Below, piece after piece: positions 1-10,684 of a stretch of 64,000 nucleotides of DNA. Below the pieces are notes generated by a model. The model ran no database searches and was not told where the DNA came from. It saw only the letters and a program-made list of their open reading frames with translations. Position 1 is the first letter of the stretch, and each line of letters starts with the position of its first letter. Origin of the DNA: Beverwykella pulmonaria (taxonomy: Eukaryota > Ascomycota > Dothideomycetes > Pleosporales > Melanommataceae); contig BCHH01000001.1 of NCBI GenBank assembly GCA_001599595.1, forward strand, positions 2,761,837-2,825,836, read 5' to 3'. The translations under genes and the position numbers were made by a program.

Positions 1-1019
1 GCGGAAACGGTACCTTGCATGCGGTCCGTGCATCCGGGGTAAGCGTTAGGATCGGCACGAGGTATGGTAATTAGCGCGCTACGAGAATGAACCCCGGTTG
101 TAAGCTTGGGGAGACGAAATGCAACAGTATTCAAGAACAGTTACAACGCTGGGAGCTTCATTTGCCCACCTGCAAGAGGAAGAACTCTTACATTTGAGAA
201 TTGAGAAGAATACAATCGATGTTGATTCTATCATGCCGACTAACTATGGTAGTACTCAAGACACTACCAGCACTGTCGACAGGTTTTCGAAAAACACGCT
301 GGAGCGATTACGATTTCAATAGGTTTGAAGTATTGTGCAAAAGTCTTCCAAAAGATTGCGCCAGGGATAAGATGGACCCATGCATCGTGTTCCACCCTCG
401 TTTCGAGCATGCTCCTATTGTTACAGTCTATGCTTTCGACATTGTAACCGCGTCGGGGGCTTCAAGATTGTTGGTTGAAAAATCTTACAAAAATGGACGC
501 CGCGTTTCAGTTTGTTGCGTTGACCACCAAGGTTGGAAATTAAAGCAACAGCGGCCTCTCTTCCTACAGCTATTCTTGGAATCTCGATTGAAGATGACAC
601 TAAGTATTTTGCACTCCTTGAATACACACACATACCTAACATATTTCACGATAGTTGATATATACACTTCTTACCATCTCCTGTTATTGACAGTGCTTAA
701 AAGTCAGATATTGCTATCGAGTTGATCGCCATCGTTATGTTCACTTCGAGTAGGGCGCTGAGAAGAAGTTGTCAATTGGGAGACTCAAACTATGATCGAC
801 AGTCGTTAAAAGGCGCTATGGTAGCATTAGGAGTGAGTTCATGACGAAATTACGGCATATGCATTAGAGGATGCTCATGTTAACTACATGTTGCGTAACT
901 ATCAGGGAAAAAAATGGATATTTGATGAGTTTTCCCGCCGCTCTTAGGATCAATCAAAAAGTTGACTATCCTGATGCCATAGCTTGAAAGTTTTATTTAC
1001 TTGGTTGATGACTGTCATC
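1..1019. other. No supportable gene
   Basis: Several overlapping open frames exist here (the longest about 174 codons, 201-725, +), but none shows a recognisable domain or fungal-style splice pattern. It may be the decayed edge of a neighbouring gene or intergenic DNA 3' of the questin-oxidase-like gene. Confidence 0.4.
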
Positions 1020-2357
1020 CTATTTTTCAGAGGGTATTAGTGCCCAACACTCTTCAAATCCTGCGCCCCAGATCCATTTTTCCTCGATCGGACGGTTCGC
1101 GGTAGATTCGTAACCCAATTGCGCAATTTTCAACCACTCATTGCCCTTGATGGGAAAGGCTTCAGCTCCATCACCGTGCTCGAACGGCTTTGAAATTTCT
1201 TGCCCATTCTTCAAAGCACGTACCAACTTTACTAGGTGTCCATCGTCATGCTCTTTCAAGACAACACTGTACAGAGCATTCCAATCGAAGCCGGCGCTGA
1301 GACTTGGGGTATAATTCGTAACATTATCGTGACGAAGCTCTACAGCTCCACTTGCGGCATACCACACCAGGTCAACGCGGCCTTTTCGCTCCACAAGTCG
1401 GACCTTATCTTCAAGTGAGATCCATGGTTGCCTCAACAATACGTCCAGGAAGATGGAGGCAGTGACACCGTGCATGTGAAAAAAATCAATTTTGTGCTCT
1501 TTTCCAAGTCTTTTTACAGCCCCAGTAGCGAATGCAGAGGTATTGGTAGTTTCGGCAAGCCCTCGTTGTAATTCTGAGGGGCTGACACGGAATTGAGCTG
1601 CAATATCCACTATGTTTTGACCGGAGCGCCCGAGAACACCATCCCGCACTCGTGATGGGCCGTCAGTGAATCCATGTAAGGCAGCGCGTATTACTTCGCT
1701 GGAGTGGACATCATGGTAGAGCTGCACTAATGGCTTCCTGGGTTTCGCAGACTTGAGGGCCTCCTGTTCGCTGCGGACGAGAAAAGCTTCAATTGCCATC
1801 GAGTCGTGCGAAGCGGCCTGCGCAAGTCCTTCTGCGATGATAGATGGCTGCGCAAATTCAATACCAAGGCCTAGATGAATGAGCGGATGGTATAAGCCCT
1901 CGAGAAGTTGAGCAAATATTGTTTCCGAGTTTGGGGTCTTGCTGAAACAGTGCTCTTTTAAAACTGCTACCCAGCCTTTTTCTTCAATCTGATTCTCAAA
2001 AAAGGCCAAAAAGTTGGAGTACTGATCGAGATGCCCAATTCTTGCACGAAATTCATCGGGATCGGCCAGTTCTTTGACTGCTAACTGCTCCCGTACAGGT
2101 AGAGGACGCTGGATGTCTGCCCCATCGTCGAATGCCCTCTGCAGCTCGGAAGGACTGCCCCCAAGAGCAAATACGCTCAGGACGGAATGTGCGATGTGAT
2201 TATGACCCGCGACCTCTCGCCAAAAGATGTGATGTTCGTCATGGTTTTTCTGTAGAATTCGGCTTGCGGCTTCCAAGGACCCGGCTGGTTTCTCAGCGAT
2301 GCGGGCTATTCCCGGATGGTCTAAGGATAAGTGCACTTTTGAAGCCGTTGCTGTCAT
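1020..2357 (-). CDS. Questin oxidase-like protein (DUF4243; GedK/TpcI/AflY type)
   Basis: A single-exon gene of 445 codons starting at the ATG at 2357. The protein matches the questin oxidase family by overall character: an early HHIFWREVAGHNHIAHS segment, the histidine-rich centre YHPLIHLGLGIEFAQP, and later LYHDVHSSEVIRAALHG and KIDFFHMHGVTASIFL. The family cleaves the anthraquinone ring of questin, Baeyer-Villiger style, to give a sulochrin-type benzophenone; relatives act in aflatoxin, geodin and trypacidin synthesis. Length is normal for the family and the frame is intact. It is now cut off from the rest of the cluster by the copia element at 4.35-10.39 kb. A TCG-N5-CGG element lies upstream at 2673-2683. 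Family assignment is firm; the substrate is inferred from the cluster. Confidence 0.85.
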   Translation of the reverse strand: MTATASKVHLSLDHPGIARIAEKPAGSLEAASRILQKNHDEHHIFWREVAGHNHIAHSVLSVFALGGSPSELQRAFDDGADIQRPLPVREQLAVKELADPDEFRARIGHLDQYSNFLAFFENQIEEKGWVAVLKEHCFSKTPNSETIFAQLLEGLYHPLIHLGLGIEFAQPSIIAEGLAQAASHDSMAIEAFLVRSEQEALKSAKPRKPLVQLYHDVHSSEVIRAALHGFTDGPSRVRDGVLGRSGQNIVDIAAQFRVSPSELQRGLAETTNTSAFATGAVKRLGKEHKIDFFHMHGVTASIFLDVLLRQPWISLEDKVRLVERKGRVDLVWYAASGAVELRHDNVTNYTPSLSAGFDWNALYSVVLKEHDDGHLVKLVRALKNGQEISKPFEHGDGAEAFPIKGNEWLKIAQLGYESTANRPIEEKWIWGAGFEECWALIPSEK

Positions 2358-2536
2358 ACTCGTAGTCGAATACGATGTATCTCAGAGGTCAGGGTATAGT
2401 TGGAAAGAAAAAGGTTGATTTATGCCTGTTAGTTCTGCACTATGAAATGGGTTCCCGTTGCTCACTTTCACTGCTGCCGTTGCAGGTGAAGCTATCCACT
2501 GGTTTTGTTTAAGTGCGAGTGAGTGGGGTTGGGCCC

Positions 2537-2803
2537 CTACACAACTTGCTGCATCTCACCTGGCGGACCATTAGCCCCACCAAGGGAGTACGAGTTGTGT
2601 GTCATTTTAAAATTATCTTCGGCGAAGATGGTGCGGTCTAACCCATCGATGCGGACGTATGGAATGGAGAAGTCGGGCCTCGGTACATTGATTCTTTGAG
2701 TGACACCACGAGGTAGGTAGTGGTGCCGACATTGCATGGATCTAACCAAATTAATAGCCCGGTGCCGACGCCCAGACTCCAATACCCCGAGGCTGAAGAT
2801 CAC
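2537..2803 (-). other. Possible small gene or gene remnant, unrecognised
   Basis: An 88-codon open frame upstream of the questin-oxidase-like gene on the same strand. Its C-terminal half (minus strand, about 2698-2540) has a protein-like composition with segments such as RPDFSIPYVRIDG and GGANGPPGEMQQVV, while its N-terminal half looks random. This would fit a last exon whose earlier exons are lost, or a promoter frame that is open by chance. No family is recognised and no function is proposed. Confidence 0.22.
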
Positions 2804-3080
2804 ATGATAGCTTCTCTGCGCTAAGGCTGTAATAAATCGTCGTAATCAAAGGTAATAATCCACTGTATTGGTACACTGAGCTGTGGCTTGAGGTTTATGC
2901 TACGCCGCAGTCACAACATCGAAATTGGCGCCACCTAAGCCATGTGAGCGGACCATGACTAGAAGCTTAAGTCCGGTATAGAGATGAGGGTGCACATATG
3001 AGATGGGCGTCTTCTCCCTTTCTGTCGTCCGCCGGTAGTAGGAAGTGAACGAGTGTCGTGCCATTCCTCCATTCCTCGAA

Positions 3081-4231
3081 ATGGGTATCAACCACGACCA
3101 CAAAACAGATGTAAGGACAATTTCCGAAGAGCCAAGCATTTTCATGCTGCTGACACGTTCTCAGGCTCTGTGGAAACCAGGCAACTTTGCTGATGACGAT
3201 GGCCATTTTCGGCGCCCTCCACCTAGTTTCAGGAACTTCATATCGACAGACGCAGACTCTGAATTTCCGGCCGAATCGGGTCGTTATGTTCTCTACGTTC
3301 ACTATGCCTGCCCTTGGGCACATCGAACGCTCATTGTTCGCCTCTTCAAAGGTTTGGACGACGTCATCGACGTCGTTGAGTTAGATGACAAGACTGAGGA
3401 TATAGGTTGGACCTTTGGCGGAAGGACAGGACCGGACAAGGATCCTCGATATGGCATAAAATATCTCAAACAGCTGTACGAGAAAGCAGTGCCAGGCTGG
3501 AGTGGACGAAGCACAGTTCCAGTTCTTTGGGATACAAAGAAAGGTTGGTGAAAATTGCTCTCAGCAAATTTAACGCAGCAGACTAACAGAGTTTGAAAGA
3601 AACCATTGTCAGTAATGATAGTACTGACATTATCAACATGTTCTACGACAAATTTGACGCCCTTTTGCCAGAGGAAAAACGGGAAGCAAACAAAGGAGAA
3701 GCGGGAATTATCCCGCCTAGCCTCAGAGCAGAAATCGAAGTGACAAACCAATGGCTGTATGATACAGTCAACAATGGGGTGTATAAGACTGGATTTGCAT
3801 CAACCCAGGAGGCATACGAAGACAGCCTCTTTTCACTGTTTGCATCACTGGACAAGTTAGAGGAACACCTCGCCGACCCAGCGCATCAGCCATATCTATA
3901 CGGCGCGAACATTACCGATCCAGACATCCGCCTTTTCACGACATTGATTCGTTTCGATGCTGCCTACTTCACCTCTTTCAAATGCAACTTGAAGATGATC
4001 CGCTATGAATATCCACGCCTGCACCTTTGGTTGCGAACTCTCTACTGGGATCAGTCCGAACGCACTCGTGGCGCCTTTAACTCTACCGTTCGCTTCGACT
4101 TGGTAAGCCATGGTTTTCGAATTACGAGAGTCAATCATTAACACATATTCAAGTATAAGGAAATGTATGCATACGCCACCGTCAGCAAAGTAATTCCAAG
4201 AGGTCCGATCCCAAACATACTCCCGTTGTGA
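3081..4231 (+). CDS. Glutathionyl-hydroquinone reductase (xi-class GST, ECM4/YqjG family)
   Basis: Three exons give about 351 residues: 3081-3547, 3592-4102 and 4154-4231. The first ATG is at 3081. The catalytic motif YACPWAHR (Cys of the CPWAHR site) follows the typical FRNFIS lead-in, then PVLWDTKK before intron 1, the IVSNDSTDIINMF helix of the thioredoxin fold, and an all-alpha domain with LFTTLIRFDAAY and the NLKMIRYEYPRLHLWLR segment. Exon 3 supplies the family's tail (YKEMYAYATV...GPIPNILPL). Intron 2 (GTAAGC...AAG) is clear. Intron 1 is short (44 nt, GTGAAA...AG) and inferred from frame. The family reduces glutathionyl-hydroquinones with glutathione. It lies beside a questin oxidase, so a role on quinone intermediates is possible, but known relatives are also housekeeping genes outside clusters. 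Confidence 0.85.
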
Positions 4232-4358
4232 AACGGTGGGCGAAGCAAAGGCTTTACGTGAAGAGATTGCGAATAGATGGGCTAGGTTCAGGGAAGTTAT
4301 TTTTAAAAGTAGCAGTCAAAGTTATAACAACGACATGGTGATGGCATCTTTTTGAGAC

Positions 4359-4603
4359 TGTCGGTAACCCCGAGGTTATTCACGGTCACAGTAAGAGGTA
4401 ATCGACTGGTTGAATGTATTACCACGTAGCAGTGGGCTCCAATACCGTAGTATTAGTGTCCTGCTTGTGTGGTGATGATATTCTTAAGGTTCTAAGATAC
4501 GAGGATCCTTGAGGATCCTTGACTCAGAAAGCTGATCATGTGACCGCCGCCAGAGCGGGGAAATCACGTGATATCAACGCTGAGAAATTATGTGATACCA
4601 ACA
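4359..4603 (-). repeat. Left LTR of the copia element (its 3' LTR)
   Basis: 245 bp, from TGTCGGTAACC to GATACCAACA, the same ends as the right LTR. Its outer (left) end keeps CpG and TGG sites that are mutated in the right copy. Its inner end instead carries one change (ATTATG for ATCATG) relative to the right copy. Confidence 0.93.
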
Positions 4604-7600
4604 CTGGCAACTCTCTAGATCGCCAGATCAACTGAAACGATCATCCAGAAACTGATACTTAGAACCTTTGTAAACAATCCCCAATACGTTTCCCCTATCT
4701 GTAACCCCTACTTATTCTGTAACTCCTGCTCTGCGTTCCACCCATCCTATAGTCTTAACTTCCACGTAATTTGTATTGATTAGTTAACCTAGCGCGGATG
4801 ATGCCTTGCTCTTTGTCATAGAATTAGCAGGGTTGCTGTCTCCATCCACCCATTTGACCTCTGCAATTTCCCTACGCTTATATAATTGCTGCAAGCACAT
4901 AACGTTAATTATAAGGCGCTTCTTAGTAGTAGTTCCTAACTTAACTAAGCAGTTGTAGAGTAATCTAGAATTAGTACACAGAACAAGGGGTAGCTAAATC
5001 TGCAAGATGCAGTCTGCTGTAGATTTAAGTACTGCTGCAACGTTAAAGCTGTGGCCTATGGCGTAGAGCTCCAAAGCTAGGACGCTCCTAGTAACTCTCT
5101 TGCACTTGGTAGAGGACCAGTAGATAATATTAGCCCTGCCTGTGGCGTCTGCGAGCGTGATAACATAGCTAATTTGTGAGGAGAGGTCCTTGTTATTTGC
5201 AAAGGAGGCGTCTGTGAAGGCAACTAGGCGTAGAGTATTAACATCTAACTTAAGATACTTAAGACCTCTGTGCAGGTTGTCAACTTGCCATTAGATGCGC
5301 TTATTTAAAGCTGTAATATTGCTCTTCTTAGGACTAGTCACCTAGGCAGCAAAGGATAGATTAAAAGAAGCTTTAGGTTGGCAAGTAGAAGCAATATAGG
5401 CTCCTCTAGCTTGTTGTGCAGCGTACTGTTCCTTAGTTGTCAAAGCAGTGCGTACTTGGCCTCTAGAGCTAGTGGTAGAAACAGGGTGTTTGGCGTTAAT
5501 AAGACTTAGGTTCTTGCACTAATTCTCTTAAGTAAGGAGTATATTATAACTCTTAGAGATCTGTATGTTGCAGCTGTTGAATTTAAGGGCTTATTTAACA
5601 GTTAATTTCTCCCTTTCCTTAGCTAAGAATCCTGCTTGCTTGAGTTCCTTTTCCTCTGCTACAGCAAAGGTCTTGTTAGCAAGAAACAGCGTATTATCTA
5701 TTTGCAGGCCAACAATGCCAGAGCTATTGTTGTTTGTGTACAGAAGGCAGGGGTTGTAGGTAGAAGGGTTTATCTTTAGCTAGTTGACGTGGTGATCATG
5801 ATAGGTCTTGTACCAGTGGTTTCCTGCTTCTAGAACGCTGTAGAGAGGCTTAATAACTTTTAGGACAGTGCCATTCTCAAGTCAAGGTTTGTGGCAGCTT
5901 GTACGTAAGCCTAAGATATGTCTCTAACATACAGTCTGTCCTCTAGGTCAGGGGTACCATGCTTTATAGCAGCGATACAGAGGATAAGGCGTTGACTTAT
6001 ACGTTGGATTGTAGGCAATTGCGTGAGGACAGTGCTCTTCTAGGGGTTGTTATAGGCCTGTACAACTAGTCTAGACTTCTTAAAGGCTTTCTTAGTGCCT
6101 TTAAACTTAACTTTGTTAACAAAGCGTAAGCCAAAGATGCGTGCACTAGCTAGAACGTCCTTTAGTGTAGTAAGCTTAAATACACCCTGTTTAAGCAAGC
6201 CCAAGATTTCTTTTAGGCGCAAGGCTGTGTATTAGCTATCTTTAGGATTGTTGTCTTGCAGAAAGATAGTAATATCTGCAGTGTTAGCTGTGGCAGGGTG
6301 CTTGCAAGGTCTGCCGCGCTTTTNCTTCTAAGGTTNAGGTTAGTTNCCTTAGTCTAGATCTAACTGTNNANAGGGGTTTAATTGCTTAAGCGTNGNNGAC
6401 AGAGCGTCTTGTGCTAGCTGCTNAGTTCNAAGATCTTTAAATTCTGTAANGTATAGTTTAANAACTGTGCTGCAGAAGTTTGTAGGGCTGCTAGGTAGTT
6501 TAACTNTGCATAATTTACTGTCTAGACTTAACAGAATATAAGGCCCTGTCTAGCTTCCTGCTTTTCCTGTGTTTCTATCTCTCTAAATAAGTACTTGTAA
6601 GTTGAGTAGTAGGTTATAGATTGCTGTGGTGCTAGGGCTGTTTCTTATTCTAAGTGCATCTGCTACTTGGCGTTTAGCGCAAATTTTGTTGATCTTAATT
6701 ATAGCTTTCTTAAGGGCAGCTGCGCGCTAGGTGACTGTAGCAGATAGGGTGTCTGTAGTTGCTATGCAAGGATAGGCTCTAAAGACTAGGAGTGTAGGTA
6801 CAAGGCTATCTAGTCCTGCAGAGTTGTTGAGGGCCTTAAAAGCTATCTACAGTGCTAGATCCTTGCTAATACTAGGTACTTTACTAACTATAATGTTGTA
6901 GATGCAGCAGAGAGGGTTGTAGTAGCGCTTAACTAAGCCAACTAAGTTGTAAGCTTTGACTAGAACTGCCTTTGTTTCTGTTCCTACGTTAATAGTGTAC
7001 TAGCAAAACTTATTACTAGCAAAGTTCTTGCTAGTGTTATAAGCAATTAGGTTGGGAGGGCCTAGGTAGGTATTAATCTAGCAGCTGCGCAGCATGTCCT
7101 ATGTGTGTTGTGCTAAGACGTTTAGTAGCTATTTGCTAGCTTAGAATTGAGTAGCTTAATCAACAATGTAGAGTAGTGGCTTGCTGTTAATATACATTAC
7201 GTTAACAATAATACAGTAATTAAAGTTGACATTGTCCTTAAGCGTAAACTTAAATCTGCTAGGTAACTTTCTGTGCTTTTAACAGTAGTGGTAGTATTTA
7301 GTAATAAACTTTAGAGTTTTAGTGTTGCTGTTGTGTCCTAACCTCTTAAGTAGTTGTTTTAAGCGTGCAACTAATAGGTGTCTAAATTAACAGTGTAGAC
7401 AGCGTAGCTCTGCTTTAGTTAAATAATAGGGGTTAGAGTTAAAAGATTAGGAGAGATACACTTAAAGAGAAGTGTCCTATAGCAGGAAAGGGTGTCTAAA
7501 GTAGCGTACAACTTGTATAGTCTTTAAGTGTAATACTAAGGTATCTATAAGGTTGTTGTAGTAGTACTTAAGACTGTCTAGGTCTGCTAGGCATAGTAGG

Positions 7601-9725
7601 AAGGGAGTATTAGCTAGTACAACGTAGAACTTAACAAGGCTAATAGGTGTAGTAACCTTAATTAAGCCAATAGAAGTGGTTAAGTTAATGCTAAACTAGA
7701 CGTTAACTTGTCCCTTTGTTAACTTATTAATGTCTAGACTAGTGCTAGCAGCTTGTAGTGTAAGATACTAGCTGTGTCCTGCTGTAGAGCGCTTAGAAGC
7801 TCCTGTATTAATTATAATACCTATAAATTTTGTAGAAGTGTAACAAGAGTTAGTTACTATATTATATGCAAATAGATTAGCTTTATTATGTTTATATAAG
7901 GTTTTGTTAGAGTTAAAGTTAAAGTCTACCTTTAGGGCGTGTTGGCAAGCTCTGTTAGTTAACTTATTTACTATAAGGATAGTACTTGCAGTGTTAATTT
8001 CTCTACAGAAAGTAATAAAGTTAGAAGTTTTGCAGACTTTACAGAAGTTGTTATCCTCTATGTTAAGTACAAGTGTGTTAAAAGATTTGTCTAGATTAGA
8101 GTTACTGTCTAGATTGCAGTCCTCAACGTCTGCAATGTGCTGTCTAACTCTTTAAGGGAAACAACTAGAATTTATATAACATAGAGGAAACTTAGCCTTA
8201 AATTTAGCTTTAGCCTTGTCTTGCTTCTTGTCTGTGTGCTTCTATAAACAGCAGTCCTCCTTGCTGCAGATAAAGCATTGTCCTAGAGGTCTACGTCTGT
8301 AAGTTTAGCCTTAGTTGTAGTGTTCCTAATTGTTATCCTTGCAGTATTAGCAGTCTGTAAAGTAGGCTTAGACTAGTTTAGGGGTCTTCTTCTTATACAC
8401 TATAATTAACAATTAGATCTTGCTAATTAAGGGTCCTACTCCTTTAGGTAGATCTAATACTGCGTATTAACAGGCTAGAATACCTTGGCAACTAGTAACA
8501 AGCTTGTTGTAGAGGAAACTGTTAGTGCGCAGGTTAGGTTTAAGACTGTGTTGCAACAGCAGTAGCTTTAAAATAAACAGCTTAAGGCAGTTGCTAATTA
8601 GCTTCCCTAAGTTTTCTATAATAGTACTAGAAAGAGAGACATTGTTCTACTTATCTAGATTCTTGCAATAGAAGCTAGGACCCTTAAAGAAGTTTTAAAG
8701 ATGTCTGCAGACTCTCTAAAAGTTGTATCTACATTTCTAAGCTATATTAGTGTTGTAGAAGTAGCTTGCAGCTATTCCCTTTAGCATAGTAGGAAATGCC
8801 TTAAGGTAAGCTTCTTAGGGTACGTCTGCATAATTGCAGGTTTTGTAGAAGATAGTTAGCTTCTAGTCTAGGCTGTCTCCTGTTCTACTGTATTTAAACT
8901 TGTCTGTGTACATCTTTAATAGGTTTGTAAGATTCCTGCTATAGCCCTATACAGGTCCCTAATTTATAGGTAGTTGTACATAAACTAGAGGTTCTTGGAG
9001 GTAATGCTAGGAGGAAGGTTGCTATGTGTTTTAAGACTGCTGTAGGACACGCTTAATAGTTGTACTAGAGATCCTTCTTAATAGTAGCTTAGACTTAAAT
9101 TTAACACCCTGCTTAAGTGCAAGGTTAATCTCTTTGTCTAACTACTTGTGTTGTTTGTCCTTATAAGCAAGTTAGACTAGTAATACTCTAATTGTAGTAT
9201 TCTTATTGTTTAGAGGTACGTAAACGCCTCTGCTTTGTAGATATAACTTTAACTCCTAGAGGTTACGTTTTTTAATAAGAGCAAAGGCCTCTTCTGTAAA
9301 TGTGTTAAAGTCCTCCTAATAGCATTCCTATAGATCTCTGTCTATAGCTGTCCTATATTGCAAGTACTTCTAGGTTATGTATCTATTTACCTGTTCCTTA
9401 GTTGTATTATTATTAATCTTAATGCTATCTTTCTATTTTGTCTTTATCTCCTTGTATTTAGTTGTTATCTTCTTAGTCGTCATCTTCGCGAAGGGGTGGA
9501 GATTTGTAAGGGGTGGAGATTTATAGAGGGGTGTTTCAAATCTTGTTAGGTTTAGAGGGGAGGTTGAGGTGTAATTCTGCGCGGTTGCAGATAGTTAGAG
9601 GGGTGTTTCTTAAAGTTGTAGAAAAACTATAGGGGTCCTCAAGACTGTGTTAAGGGTAAATAGCGTGGGGTTTGATCTGTTTGGTGCGCAAAGACTTGAG
9701 TCCTAAACAAAAAGAAACTAATTAG

Positions 9726-10388
9726 TGTTAGTAACCCTGAGGTTATTCACAGTCACAGTAAGAGGTAATCAACTAGTTAAATGTATTACCACGTAGCAGT
9801 GGGCTCCAATACCGTAGTATTAGTGTCCTGCTTGTGTGGTGATGATATTCTTAAGGTTCTAAGATACGAGGATCNNNNNNNNNNNNNNNNNNNNNNNNNN
9901 NNNNNNNNNNNNNNNNNNNNNNNNNNNNNNNNNNNNNNNNNNNNNNNNNNNNNNNNNNNNNNNNNNNNNNNNNNNNNNNNNNNNNNNNNNNNNNNNNNNN
10001 NNNNNNNNNNNNNNNNNNNNNNNNNNNNNNNNNNNNNNNNNNNNNNNNNNNNNNNNNNNNNNNNNNNNNNNNNNNNNNNNNNNNNNNNNNNNNNNNNNNN
10101 NNNNNNNNNNNNNNNNNNNNNNNNNNNNNNNNNNNNNNNNNNNNNNNNNNNNNNNNNNNNNNNNNNNNNNNNNNNNNNNNNNNNNNNNNNNNNNNNNNNN
10201 NNNNNNNNNNNNNNNNNNNNNNNNNNNNNNNNNNNNNNNNNNNNNNNNNNNNNNNNNNNNNNNNNNNNNNNNNNNNNNNNNNNNCGAGGATCCTTGAGGA
10301 TCCTTGACTCAGAAAGCTGATCATGTGACCGCCGCCAGAGCGGGGAAATCACGTGATATCAACGCTGAGAAATCATGTGATACCAACA
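9726..10388 (-). repeat. Right LTR of the copia element (its 5' LTR), interrupted by an assembly gap
   Basis: Matches the left LTR from TGTTAGTAACC onward up to the gap, and from CGAGGATCC to GATACCAACA after it. Without the Ns the known sequence is about the length of the left LTR (245 bp), so the true LTR is probably far shorter than the span given here. Confidence 0.9.
9875..10284. other. Assembly gap (410 N)
   Basis: A run of N inside the right copia LTR. The bases just before it (CGAGGATC) are repeated just after it, so the two contig ends probably overlap and little or nothing is missing. Confidence 0.95.
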
Positions 10389-10684
10389 GAGACAAACAAA
10401 CGTTTTTTCCACCAGGTATTAAAAATGTGCAACATTTGCAGCGCTTGGAAGATGGATAAATCATGTAATCCGAGCAGCGCATGGATTATTACATACTCAC
10501 GTTTACGAGAATCTTTGCACGTCATTATCTTGGCAAATTACATCAGCGCGGCGGGTTTGAAATACCCAAACCCCACGACCTCGTGTAGTTTCACCGGGCG
10601 AACATGATACACCCAGCCGCAGTTTTTGTTCACCATCGAGACATTTGGGCTATCCCAACGGCTTTTGTGAGATGCACTAGCACT

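Larger units (their letters stand above)
4354..10393 (-). mobile_element. Ty1/copia LTR retrotransposon, mutated and dead
   Basis: LTRs begin with TGT and end with ACA at 4359-4603 and 9726-10388, flanked by the 5-bp target duplication GAGAC (4354-4358 and 10389-10393). Coding order on the minus strand is the copia order. A gag zinc-knuckle remnant (CFICSKEDCC) lies near 8240-8290. Reverse transcriptase blocks VFKLTTLKDVLASAR and KSRLVVQAYNNP lie at 6040-6222. A degenerate catalytic box (LQIDNTLFLAN) lies near 5670-5710. The RNase H segment with ADATGRANIIYWSSTKCK lies near 5050-5165. The interior is full of stops and of TAG/CTA triplets, as left by RIP-like C-to-T mutation on both strands. 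Scattered N bases at 6324-6472 mark low-quality sequence. No intact protein can be made. Confidence 0.93.

Noticed and set aside
201..725. 174-codon open frame at the left edge
   Set aside because: No domain, irregular composition, overlaps other frames on both strands; probably chance.
2132..2365. 77-codon plus-strand frame over the questin oxidase start
   Set aside because: Antisense shadow of the real gene.
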